Positions 5,306-12,128 of a DNA stretch of 12,128 nt are shown piece after piece. The notes under the pieces are model-generated. The model saw only the letters and a list, made by a program, of their open reading frames with translations, was not told where the DNA came from and searched no databases. The translations under genes were made by a program, and so were the position numbers. Source of the stretch: Microbacterium sp. (GTDB lineage Bacteria; Actinomycetota; Actinomycetes; Actinomycetales; Microbacteriaceae); contig NZ_QFPF01000076.1 of assembly GCF_003248605.1 (NCBI RefSeq), positions 1 to 12,128 of the forward strand. The letters are read 5' to 3'. How positions within the stretch are numbered: the stretch's first letter is position 1; the number at the start of each line of letters is the position of its first letter.

Positions 5306-6282
5306 GCCTGCGTCACCCCGAGCGCGTCGTGCACGGCGACCGCGGCGACCCGCGCGCCGGCGCCGGCGGCGACGATCAGCTGCTGGGCGCCGGGAGCGGC
5401 CGCGTCGCCCGCGCCGTAGACGCCGGGCACGCTCGAGCGGCCGGCGCGGTCGGTGACGAGGTGCCCGTCCTCGTCGAGGTCGGGCGCGAGCGGGGCGAGG
5501 AACTCCAGCGCGGACTGCCACTCGGGGCGCACGAAGCCGCCCGCGACCTCGACCCGGGTGTCGTCCTCGAGCACGATGGCCGACAGCATCCCGCGCTCGC
5601 CCCGCAGCTCGGCGATCCGTAAGCGCTCGACGCGGATCCCGGATGCTGTCAGCTCGGCCTCGCCGTCGACCCCGAGCGCGTCCGAGCCGTTCGTGAAGAC
5701 GGTCAGGGCGTTCGTCCATCGGGCGATGAGCCGCGCGCGGTCGGCCAGATCCGCGCTCTCGCCGATGAGGGCGAGGGGCCGGTCGCGCAGTTCCCAGCCG
5801 TCGCAGGCGGCGCAGCTGAAGAGCGACATGCCGTAGAAGCCGCGGATGTTCGGCACGTCGGGAAGAGTCTCGCGCAGGCCCGTGGCGACGATGACGGCGC
5901 GCGCGGCGATCGTCGCGGGCGCGCGGCGTCCCTCGAGCGTCGCGACGAAGCGCGCATCGGCGTGACCATCGCCGGCGTGGGCGACCGCGACGACCTTCGT
6001 GCGAGAGTGGACGACCACATCGGGATACGCCTCGAGCTCGGCCCGCGCGAGGCGGCGCAGCTCGTGCGGCGGCACGCCGTCGCGGGTGAGGAATCCGTGC
6101 GAGAGCAGGGTCGCGGCGTTGCGCGGCCGATCGGCGTCGACGAGGGCGACGCTCGCGCGGGCGCGGCCGAGGTTGAGCGCGGCCGAGAGTCCCGCGGGAC
6201 CCCCGCCGATGACGAGCACGTCGACGACCGCGGGCGACACGGCTCCCGCCGCCGGCGCCGCGCCCGCGGGCGAGCCGGTCAC
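5299..6282 (-). CDS. CxxC FAD-dependent oxidoreductase, thioredoxin reductase-like
   Basis: The protein has 327 aa, the size of low-molecular-weight thioredoxin reductases. The FAD-binding motif is VIGGGPAGLSAALNL (24-38) and the C-terminal FAD motif is GVYGAGDAA (287-295). The redox pair is CAACDGWE (Cys157, Cys160), close to the CATCDG of TrxB. The second Rossmann motif reads ALIGESADLADRA (171-183), missing the middle glycine of GxGxxA, and the usual HRRxxxR NADPH-phosphate motif is replaced by TVFTNGSD. It also carries the HGFLTRDG segment seen in GliT/HlmI-type dithiol oxidases and many uncharacterised actinobacterial relatives. It is therefore a disulfide/dithiol flavoenzyme, but NADPH-thioredoxin reductase activity is doubtful. 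GTG 6280-6282 overlaps the fprA stop in GTGA, so it is the last gene of the sulfur operon and probably coupled to fprA translation. Confidence 0.85.
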   Translation of the reverse strand: MTGSPAGAAPAAGAVSPAVVDVLVIGGGPAGLSAALNLGRARASVALVDADRPRNAATLLSHGFLTRDGVPPHELRRLARAELEAYPDVVVHSRTKVVAVAHAGDGHADARFVATLEGRRAPATIAARAVIVATGLRETLPDVPNIRGFYGMSLFSCAACDGWELRDRPLALIGESADLADRARLIARWTNALTVFTNGSDALGVDGEAELTASGIRVERLRIAELRGERGMLSAIVLEDDTRVEVAGGFVRPEWQSALEFLAPLAPDLDEDGHLVTDRAGRSSVPGVYGAGDAAAPGAQQLIVAAGAGARVAAVAVHDALGVTQAH

Positions 6283-7676
6283 GACCGGGTCAGCGCGTCC
6301 GCGCGCGAGATCTGCACCTGCTCGTCGCGGGGTACGACTTTGACGCGCTCGCGCGTGTACTCATGGGTCGCGCCGAGCTCGCGCTCGTGCGCGTCGAGGG
6401 CGAGCCAGCCCTGCCAGGTGGTGTATTCGACGCCGCGGTCGGCGAGCAGGTCGAGCACGTCGCCCGTCTCGGTCGGCGCAGCGAGCAGGCCCGCCTCGGC
6501 GTCGGCGACGAGGTGCGCGACGGTCTCCATCGCGTCGCTCTTGGTGTGGCCGATGAGGCCGACCGATCCGCGCTTGATCCAGCCCGTGGCGTAGAGGCCG
6601 CGCACCGCGGTGCCCCCGTCGTCGGCGGTGATCGCCGAGGCGGCATCCGTCACGCGCCCTTCGACGTTCGGCACGACGCCGCGCACCTCGTCGAACGGGG
6701 CGTCGAGCACGGGGGTGCCGAAGTAGCCGACGGCGCGGTAGACCGCCTGCACAGGGATGTCCCGCAGCTCGCCGGTGCCGACGACGCTGCCATCGCCCGT
6801 GGGTGTGGTGCGCTCGAAACGCACTGCCTCGACGCGGTCGGAGCCCAGAACCTCGACCGGCGAGTGGTAGAAGTGCAGGTGCAGCCGACGGGAGGCGGTG
6901 CCGACCTCGCGTCCGCGCCACGACTGCAGGGTGCGCAGCATGACCTTGAGCTGGTTGTTGGATGCCGCCGCGGGGTCGACACCATCGAAGTCCTCGTCGT
7001 AGAGCACGATGTCGACGTCGGGCACCTCGCCGAGCTCGCGCAGCTCGATGGGGGTGAACTTGATGTCGGCGGGTCCGCGGCGGCCGAAGACGTGCACGTC
7101 GGTGACGGCGGAGGCCTCGAGCCCCGCGAGTACGTTGTCGGGGATCTCGGTCGAGCGCAGGTCGACCGCGTGCTTGGCGAGGACGCGGGCCACATCGAGG
7201 GCGACGTTGCCGTTGCCGATCACGGCGACCTCGCGCGCATCGAGCGGCCACTCGCGCGAGACGTCGGGATGGCCGTCGAACCAGGCCACGAAGTCGGCGG
7301 CGCCGTACGAGCCGGGCAGGTCGATGCCCGGGATGTCGAGGTGCACGTCGCGGATGGCTCCGGTCGCCAGGATCACGGCGTCGTACCGCTCGTGCAGTTC
7401 GTCGAGGGCGATGTCGCGGCCGACCTCGACGTTGCCGACGAAGCGGATCACGCCCGAATCGAGCATCTCGTGGAGGGACGTGACGATGCCCTTGATGCGC
7501 GGGTGGTCGGGTGCGACGCCGTACCGGATGAGTCCGTAGGGCGCCGGAAGGGTCTCGAACAGATCGATCTCGACGGTGCCGCCGGCGTCGGCCACGCGGC
7601 CGGAGAGGATGTTGCCGGCGTAGATGCCGGCGGGGCCGGCTCCGACGATCGCGACACGGAGGTTGAGAGTGCTCAC
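6279..7676 (-). CDS. fprA: Ferredoxin-NADP+ reductase, FprA/adrenodoxin reductase type
   Basis: The protein has 465 aa, close to M. tuberculosis FprA. It moves electrons between NADPH and ferredoxin. Motifs: FAD site VAIVGAGPAGIYA (8-20); the family segment PAPYGLIRYGVAPDHPRIK (44-62); NADP site VAVIGNGNVALDVARVL (150-166); FGRRGPADIKFTPIELREL (about 197-215); and the C-terminal flavin-covering block GLYATGWIKRGSVGLIGHTK. The frame runs on to 7865, but the extra N-terminus is an Arg-rich shadow of cobA. GTG 7674-7676 overlaps the cobA stop in GTGA and lies just before the FAD motif, with AAAGG upstream as ribosome site. In this operon its most likely task is to keep ferredoxin reduced for sulfite reductase. 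The symbol follows family resemblance. Confidence 0.92.
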   Translation of the reverse strand: MSTLNLRVAIVGAGPAGIYAGNILSGRVADAGGTVEIDLFETLPAPYGLIRYGVAPDHPRIKGIVTSLHEMLDSGVIRFVGNVEVGRDIALDELHERYDAVILATGAIRDVHLDIPGIDLPGSYGAADFVAWFDGHPDVSREWPLDAREVAVIGNGNVALDVARVLAKHAVDLRSTEIPDNVLAGLEASAVTDVHVFGRRGPADIKFTPIELRELGEVPDVDIVLYDEDFDGVDPAAASNNQLKVMLRTLQSWRGREVGTASRRLHLHFYHSPVEVLGSDRVEAVRFERTTPTGDGSVVGTGELRDIPVQAVYRAVGYFGTPVLDAPFDEVRGVVPNVEGRVTDAASAITADDGGTAVRGLYATGWIKRGSVGLIGHTKSDAMETVAHLVADAEAGLLAAPTETGDVLDLLADRGVEYTTWQGWLALDAHERELGATHEYTRERVKVVPRDEQVQISRADALTRS

Positions 7677-8425
7677 AGGGCTTCGGCCTTTCTGGCGGAG
7701 AGTTCTTCGGGGGCGTAGGGGCTGAGGGTCACGACATCGCCGACGACGATGACCGCGGGGTTTCGCACGCGGCGCTGGGCGGCCTGGGCGACGATCGTGT
7801 CGAGGGTGCCGATCGTGACGCGCTGGTGCTCGCCGTAGCCGTCCTCGATGATCGCGACGGGGCACTGGGCGCCGCGAACGCCTCGGGCGAGCATGAGGGC
7901 GGAGTGGCCGAGGGTGCCCACGCCCATGAGCAGCACGACGGTGTGGTCGCGCCCGCCGCCGACCTCGCCGAGCTGATCGTGGCCCGAGACGACCGTGAAC
8001 GCGGTGGCGAGCCCGCGGTGCGTGAGTGGGATGCCGGCGATCGCGGGCACCGAGATCGCGCTCGTGACTCCGGGGATCACGTCGACGGGGATGCCGGCAT
8101 CCCGGCAGGCCGCGAGCTCTTCGCTGCCGCGGCCGAAGATGTAGGGATCGCCGCCCTTGAGCCGCACGACGCGCTTGCCTTCGAGCGCGAGTTCGACGAG
8201 GAGGGCGTTGATGCGCTCCTGCGGCACGGCGTGATGGCCCGGCAGTTTTCCCACGTCGATGACGGGGGTGCCCAGATCCAGCTCGTCGAGCACCGCGCGG
8301 GCGCCGAGGCGGTCGGCGACGATGACATCGGCGTGCTCGAGCGCGCGCATGCCGCGCACCGTGAGCAGGTCGGCGCTGCCGGGGCCCGCGCCGACGAGCG
8401 TCACCCGACCGCGCGGCGCGCTCAT
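7673..8425 (-). CDS. cobA: Uroporphyrinogen-III C-methyltransferase (SUMT)
   Basis: The protein has 250 aa, the size of a stand-alone SUMT, not the trifunctional CysG. It transfers two methyl groups from S-adenosylmethionine to uroporphyrinogen III, giving precorrin-2 for siroheme (or cobalamin). Motifs: [18 protein letters not shown] (8-25), [15 protein letters not shown] (86-100) and [23 protein letters not shown] (117-139), all standard SUMT blocks. ATG 8423-8425 overlaps the permease stop in ATGA, and the methylase domain begins at once, so the start is firm. Its place between sulfate-activation genes and fprA indicates siroheme supply for sulfite reductase. No precorrin-2 dehydrogenase or ferrochelatase lies beside it. 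The symbol sumT is also in use. Confidence 0.93.
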   Translation of the reverse strand: MSAPRGRVTLVGAGPGSADLLTVRGMRALEHADVIVADRLGARAVLDELDLGTPVIDVGKLPGHHAVPQERINALLVELALEGKRVVRLKGGDPYIFGRGSEELAACRDAGIPVDVIPGVTSAISVPAIAGIPLTHRGLATAFTVVSGHDQLGEVGGGRDHTVVLLMGVGTLGHSALMLARGVRGAQCPVAIIEDGYGEHQRVTIGTLDTIVAQAAQRRVRNPAVIVVGDVVTLSPYAPEELSARKAEAL

Positions 8426-9294
8426 CGGGCCCCTCCCTGGAGCAGGCCGCGACCGCGCAGCACCCGCCGCTCGAGCGGGGCGAGCAGGGCGAGCTCGACG
8501 ACGATGCCGATCACGAGGATCACGAGGATCGCCGCGAGCACGGCGGCCAGATCCGACGCCTCGCGTCCGTCCTGGAGCAGCGCGCCGACACCGGCGCCGA
8601 GCGTGCCGCCCACGGCGATGATCTCGGCGGCGAGGACGCCGCGCCACGAGAAGGCCCACCCCTGCTTGAGCCCCGCGATGTAGCCGGGGAGGGCACCGGG
8701 AAGGATGATCAGCAGCGACATGAGCGGTCCGCGGGCGCCCATCACGGTGCCCGCGCGACGCAGCTGCACGGGCACCTGATCGACCCCCGCGATCATGCCG
8801 TTGACAATGGAGGGAACCCCGCCCATCAACACGACGAAGTAGACCAGCGCGTCGGTCAGGCCGAACCACAAAATCGCCGCCGGCACCCACGCGACCGAGG
8901 GCAGCACCATCAGCCCCGAGACGATCGGAGCGATCGCGCGGCGCAACGGCCGCACCTCGGCGAGGACGAGCCCGAGCACCGTGCCGATGACGATCGCCGC
9001 GGCGAAGCCGATCAGGCCACGGCCGAGGCTCGTTGCGACCGCGGCGGGCAGCGCGCCGCTCGCCCACGCGTCGCCGAGCGCCGCGGCCACCTGAGCCGGC
9101 GACGGCATCGTGTCGGGCGAGGGACCGGTGATCATGACGGCGACCTGCCACACCGCGACGAGCGCGACGATGAAGATCACCGGCGGCAGCACCGACCCGA
9201 GCACGCGCCGGATCGGGCGGGACGGCGTCGGCGTGTTCGTCTGCAGGCGGTCGTTTCCGGCCTCGAGACTGCGCAGATCGGTGTCAGGCTGCAT
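8422..9294 (-). CDS. ABC transporter permease, SsuC/TauC-like
   Basis: The protein has 290 aa with about six membrane helices, the first at about residues 35-57 (LPPVIFIVALVAVWQVAVMI). The cytoplasmic EAA-type loop is visible around GARGPLMSLLIILPGALPGYIAGLKQGWAFSWRGVLAAEII, as expected in permeases of the nitrate/sulfonate/taurine (NitT/TauT) group. ATG 9292-9294 lies inside the last codons of the ATPase gene (11-bp overlap); the frame continues to 9672 but only as an Arg-rich shadow. The stop overlaps cobA. With the ATPase it would form an importer. Sitting behind cysDN, a sulfur substrate (sulfonate, taurine, organosulfur compound or sulfate) is the best guess; the sequence does not decide which. 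Confidence 0.88.
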   Translation of the reverse strand: MQPDTDLRSLEAGNDRLQTNTPTPSRPIRRVLGSVLPPVIFIVALVAVWQVAVMITGPSPDTMPSPAQVAAALGDAWASGALPAAVATSLGRGLIGFAAAIVIGTVLGLVLAEVRPLRRAIAPIVSGLMVLPSVAWVPAAILWFGLTDALVYFVVLMGGVPSIVNGMIAGVDQVPVQLRRAGTVMGARGPLMSLLIILPGALPGYIAGLKQGWAFSWRGVLAAEIIAVGGTLGAGVGALLQDGREASDLAAVLAAILVILVIGIVVELALLAPLERRVLRGRGLLQGGAR

Positions 9295-10120
9295 TGCGTC
9301 GGATCTCGGTGCGCAGCTGATCGGTGATCTCCACAGCGAGCGCACCCACCTCGGGCGACTCGATGCGGCGGCCCTCGGTGCGGGCGATGCGCCACTCGCG
9401 GGCGATGCGGCCGGGCCGGCTGGAGAGCAGCACGACGCGCTGGCCGAGTCGGGCCGCCTCCCGCACGTTGTGCGTGACGAAGACGATCGTGCGTCCCGTC
9501 GCGCGCCACACCCGCTCGAGCTCCTCGTGCAGCAGGTCGCGCGTGATCGCATCGAGGGCCGCGAACGGCTCGTCCATGAGGAGCACGGGGCGGTCCTGGG
9601 CGAGCGAGCGCGCCAGCGCGACGCGCTGGCGCATCCCGCCCGAGAGTTCGTGCGGGCGCCGGTCGGCGGCATCCGCCAGGTTGACCACGTCGAGCAGTTC
9701 CATCGCGCGTGCGCGGCGCTGGGCGCGGCCGACCCCGCGCAGACGCAGCGCGAGCTCGACGTTGCCGCGGGCGCTCAGCCACGGCATGAGCGCGGACTCC
9801 TGGAACATCACGGCGGCGCCGGGCGCGGGGGTCGTGATCCGGCCGGCCGAGGGAGCATCGAGGCCGGCGATGAGGTTCAGCAGCGTCGATTTGCCGCAGC
9901 CGGAGGCGCCCAGCAGGCAGAGGAACTCGCCCGGGGCGACATCGAGCGTGATGTCCTCGAGAACGGTCGTCGCGCCGAAGCGCTGCGAGACGTTCTCGAT
10001 CCGGATCGCGGGGGGCAGCACCGGGGCGGGCGCGCGCAGCAGCACGCCCTCATCGAAGCTCGGCCCGAGACGGACGGACGGAGCACCGGTGACGGTGTGC
10101 GGCGGCGGAAGGGCGGTCAT
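9284..10120 (-). CDS. ABC transporter ATP-binding protein, SsuB/TauB-like
   Basis: The protein has 278 aa. Walker A is GASGCGKS (71-78), the Q-loop FQESALMPWL (Gln107), the signature LSGGMRQRVALARSL (159-173), Walker B VLLMDEPFAALD (179-190) and the switch His217 in THN. The ESALMPW segment and FAALD are typical of the nitrate/sulfonate/taurine ATPases. Thirty-five extra residues precede the domain (which begins IRIENVSQRFG at about 39) and are Pro-rich without recognisable motif; a start further in is possible, but no ribosome site is clear before either. The gene lies 13 bp after cysN and overlaps the permease by 11 bp. No substrate-binding protein gene accompanies the pair in this window. 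Confidence 0.9.
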   Translation of the reverse strand: MTALPPPHTVTGAPSVRLGPSFDEGVLLRAPAPVLPPAIRIENVSQRFGATTVLEDITLDVAPGEFLCLLGASGCGKSTLLNLIAGLDAPSAGRITTPAPGAAVMFQESALMPWLSARGNVELALRLRGVGRAQRRARAMELLDVVNLADAADRRPHELSGGMRQRVALARSLAQDRPVLLMDEPFAALDAITRDLLHEELERVWRATGRTIVFVTHNVREAARLGQRVVLLSSRPGRIAREWRIARTEGRRIESPEVGALAVEITDQLRTEIRRNAA

Positions 10121-10133
10121 GAGGGCGAAGGGA

Positions 10134-11456
10134 TCAGGCCTGCACGATGCCGGCGGCGAGGGTCGCGCCGTCGGCGGGGTGGATGACGAGGAACGAGCCG
10201 CCGTCGCGGCTGTCGCGGTAGGCCTCGAGCGGCAGATCGGCGGCCAGCCGCAGGGTGGCGCGGCCGATGTCGTTGGCGGCGAGGGCGTCGGCGGGTGTGT
10301 GCACGAGCGCGTCGAGGTCGTAGCGCGACGTGATCTGCTGCACGATCGCCTGCACGGTCGCGGTGCCGTGCTTGACGAGCACGCGCGCGCCCGTCGTCAG
10401 CGCCCGCGCGTCGAGCTGGAACAGCTCGGCCTCGAGCGTGCGCCGCGGCTGCGGCAGCGACCCCGGCGTGACGACGAGCGCGCCGCGGGCGGCGTCGATG
10501 TCGTCGGCCAGGCGCAGCGCGACCGAGGTCGGGGCGATCGCGGCGTCGACCTCGGCGCCCGCGACCTCGACCCCCGTGACCGTCGTCTGCACGCCGCTCG
10601 GGAAGATCTCGACGGCGTCGCCCACGCGCACCTCACCCGAGGAGATGCGTCCGGCCACCGCGCGATAGTCGCGGTAGCGCTCCGCGAGCGCGGGGTCGGC
10701 GGCCAGCTCCGGGCTGAGTCCGCCCTGCGGGCGCAGGACGAGCTGCACCGGCAGACGGAACGGGTCGTCGGCGCTCTCGAGGTCGTCACGCGCGGGCAGA
10801 GTCTCGAGCAGTTCGAGCAGCGCCGGGCCGGTGTACCACGGGGTGTGCGGCGAACGCTCGACGATGTTGTCGCCCTCGAGGGCCGACACCGGCAGCACGT
10901 GCAGATCCTCGATGCCCAGGCCCTCGGCGACGCGGCGGACGTCCGCCTCGACCGGCGCGTAGGCGTCCTCCGCGTACCCCAGCAGGTCGATCTTGTTGAC
11001 CGCGACGACGACGTGCGGCACGCGCAGCAGCGCGATCACGGCGAGGTGGCGGCGGGTCTGCTCGAGCACGCCCTTGCGTCCGTCGATCAGCACGATGACA
11101 GCATCCGCCGTCGTCGCGCCCGTGACCATGTTGCGGGTGTACTGCACGTGCCCCGGGCAGTCGGCGAGGATGAAGCTGCGGGTGCCCGTGGCAAAGTAGC
11201 GGTAGGCGACGTCGATCGTGATGCCCTGCTCGCGCTCGGCGCGCAGGCCGTCGGTGAGCAGGGCGAAGTCGAACCCCGTGCCGTGGGCGAAGCCCCGCTC
11301 GGCGGATGTGCGCGCGACCTGCTCCAGCTGGTCGGCGAGGATCGCCTTCGAGTCGTGCAGCAGTCGCCCGACGAGCGTGGACTTGCCGTCATCGACCGAG
11401 CCGGCCGTGGCGAAGCGGAAGAGCGTGGATGTCGCGGTCGACACGGTCGCGGTCAT
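10134..11456 (-). CDS. cysN: Sulfate adenylyltransferase subunit 1 (GTPase)
   Basis: The protein has 440 aa. CysN is the regulatory GTPase of ATP sulfurylase: GTP hydrolysis drives CysD to make APS from sulfate and ATP. EF-Tu-like motifs: G1 GSVDDGKST (19-27), G2 region REQGITIDVAYRYF, G3 DCPGH (99-103), G4 NKID (154-157) and G5 SALEGDN (191-197). The two beta-barrel domains follow to the end. There is no C-terminal APS kinase (CysC) domain, so this is a stand-alone CysN, and APS may be reduced directly. The frame extends to 11894, but ATG 11454-11456 shares one base with the cysD stop (TGATG), the standard coupled arrangement, and begins just before the G1 motif. Confidence 0.95.
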   Translation of the reverse strand: MTATVSTATSTLFRFATAGSVDDGKSTLVGRLLHDSKAILADQLEQVARTSAERGFAHGTGFDFALLTDGLRAEREQGITIDVAYRYFATGTRSFILADCPGHVQYTRNMVTGATTADAVIVLIDGRKGVLEQTRRHLAVIALLRVPHVVVAVNKIDLLGYAEDAYAPVEADVRRVAEGLGIEDLHVLPVSALEGDNIVERSPHTPWYTGPALLELLETLPARDDLESADDPFRLPVQLVLRPQGGLSPELAADPALAERYRDYRAVAGRISSGEVRVGDAVEIFPSGVQTTVTGVEVAGAEVDAAIAPTSVALRLADDIDAARGALVVTPGSLPQPRRTLEAELFQLDARALTTGARVLVKHGTATVQAIVQQITSRYDLDALVHTPADALAANDIGRATLRLAADLPLEAYRDSRDGGSFLVIHPADGATLAAGIVQA

Positions 11457-12128
11457 CAGAAGTACCCGTCCTTCTTGCGATCCTCCATGGCGGCCTCCGA
11501 GATGCGGTCGTCGGCGCGGGTGGCGCCGCGTTCGGTGAGGGTCGAGCGCGCGACCTCGGCGACGACGGATGCTGTCGTGACGGCATCCGATTCGACCGCT
11601 CCCGTGCAGCTCATGTCGCCGACCGTGCGGTAGCGCACGACACGGCGCTCGACGGTCTCGTCGGGGCGGGGCTCCGAGACCTCGCCGACGGCGCGCCACA
11701 TGCCGTCGCGGCGGAACACCTCGCGCTCGTGCGCGAAGTACAGCGGCGGCAGCGGGATGTCTTCGCGCTCGATGTAGCGCCAGACGTCGAGCTCGGTCCA
11801 GTTCGAGATGGGGAACGCGCGCACGTGCTGCCCGGGCGTGTGGCGCCCGTTGTACAGGCTCCACAGCTCGGGGCGCTGGTTGCGCGGATCCCACTGGCCG
11901 AACTCGTCGCGGAGCGAGATGATGCGCTCCTTGGCCCGCGCCTTGTCTTCGTCGCGGCGGGCCCCGCCGAAGACGGCGTCGTGCCGGCCCGCGGCGATCG
12001 CGTCGAGCAGGGGCAGCGTCTGCAGCGGGTTGCGGGTGCCGTCGGCGCGCTCGTGCAGTCGGCCGTCGTCGATGTAGTCCTGTACGCGGGCGACCTCGAG
12101 GCGGATGCCGAGGCGGGCCACGGTCTCG
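11456..12128 (-). CDS. cysD: Sulfate adenylyltransferase subunit 2 (partial, N-terminus outside the window)
   Basis: The window holds the last 223 or so codons; the frame is open at the right edge. CysD is the catalytic subunit of ATP sulfurylase and a PP-loop enzyme. Diagnostic stretches are AVFGGARRDEDKARAKERI, SLRDEFGQWDPRNQRPELW, FPISNWTELDVWRYI, LYFAHEREVF and the C-terminal ISEAAMEDRKKDGYF, all near invariant in CysD. Full-length proteins have about 300 aa, so some 80 residues including the SGGKDS-type PP-loop are missing on the right. The in-frame GTG at 12119-12121 is internal, not the start. The stop shares one base with the cysN ATG. Confidence 0.95.
   Translation of the reverse strand, partial: ETVARLGIRLEVARVQDYIDDGRLHERADGTRNPLQTLPLLDAIAAGRHDAVFGGARRDEDKARAKERIISLRDEFGQWDPRNQRPELWSLYNGRHTPGQHVRAFPISNWTELDVWRYIEREDIPLPPLYFAHEREVFRRDGMWRAVGEVSEPRPDETVERRVVRYRTVGDMSCTGAVESDAVTTASVVAEVARSTLTERGATRADDRISEAAMEDRKKDGYF

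Noticed and set aside
3380..5719. A 779-codon open frame on the minus strand opposite dcd, the BCCT gene and the flavoprotein
   Set aside because: It is Arg/Asp/Glu/Gly repetitive and opposes clear family genes. Long antisense frames are expected in GC-rich coding DNA.
6363..7718. A 451-codon plus-strand frame opposite fprA
   Set aside because: It is the antisense shadow of fprA, whose motifs are complete; the product is rich in Val, Gly, Asp and His without any domain.
9324..11633. A 769-codon plus-strand frame opposite the ABC ATPase and cysN
   Set aside because: Composition is low in complexity and rich in Arg, Ala and Ser, with no motif. It is the shadow of well supported minus-strand genes.
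1..12128. CRISPR arrays, phage structural genes, retrons, rRNA or a new defence system
   Set aside because: No regularly spaced repeats, reverse transcriptase, nuclease/ATPase defence pair or rRNA sequence was seen on either strand.

Overview
The window looks like chromosomal DNA from a high-GC actinobacterium, most likely Microbacteriaceae (Microbacterium-like). This rests on strong G/C third-position codon use, GTG starts placed 6-7 nt after a TANNNT -10 box (leaderless transcripts), a tRNA-Gly(CCC) without encoded CCA upstream of dcd, and an actinobacterial-type sulfate assimilation operon containing an FprA-like ferredoxin-NADP reductase. The genus is an inference.

The window has two halves of different character. 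Positions 1 to about 2680 are an accessory patch: short, mostly unrecognised genes, two strong hairpins, looser packing and lower GC in places. It holds a 3' scrap of a plus-strand gene, a small double helix-turn-helix protein without a convincing start codon, a two-helix membrane protein, an SRPBCC-fold protein whose C-terminus resembles an antitoxin tail, what may be the decayed remains of a RelE-type toxin, a three-helix membrane protein and a possible 36-codon ORF. A tRNA-Gly(CCC) gene (2681-2751, minus) closes this patch, with its 3' end facing it, as expected of a former integration site.

From 2752 onward the DNA is dense core genome. dcd (dCTP deaminase) and a BCCT-family glycine betaine/choline-type transporter read rightward, each with its own leaderless promoter. 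The transporter meets a long leftward operon tail to tail with a 7-bp overlap. The operon, in transcription order, is cysD (N-terminus outside the window), cysN, a TauB/SsuB-like ATPase, an SsuC-like permease, cobA (SUMT), an fprA-type ferredoxin-NADP reductase and a CxxC flavoprotein related to thioredoxin reductase. Gaps are at most 13 bp and most junctions overlap by 1-11 bp, so the genes are probably one translationally coupled transcript.

The operon genes fit assimilatory sulfur metabolism. CysDN activates sulfate to APS. CobA starts siroheme synthesis for sulfite reductase. FprA can supply reduced ferredoxin to that reductase. The ABC pair probably imports a sulfur source. The APS/PAPS reductase, sulfite reductase, the later siroheme enzymes and the transporter's binding protein are not in the window; some may lie upstream of cysD, beyond the right edge.

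I found no convincing new multi-gene system. The most interesting points are the SRPBCC/antitoxin-tail chimera with toxin debris beside it, the start-less HTH frame between two hairpins, and the CxxC flavoprotein with a degenerate NADPH site at the end of the sulfur operon.
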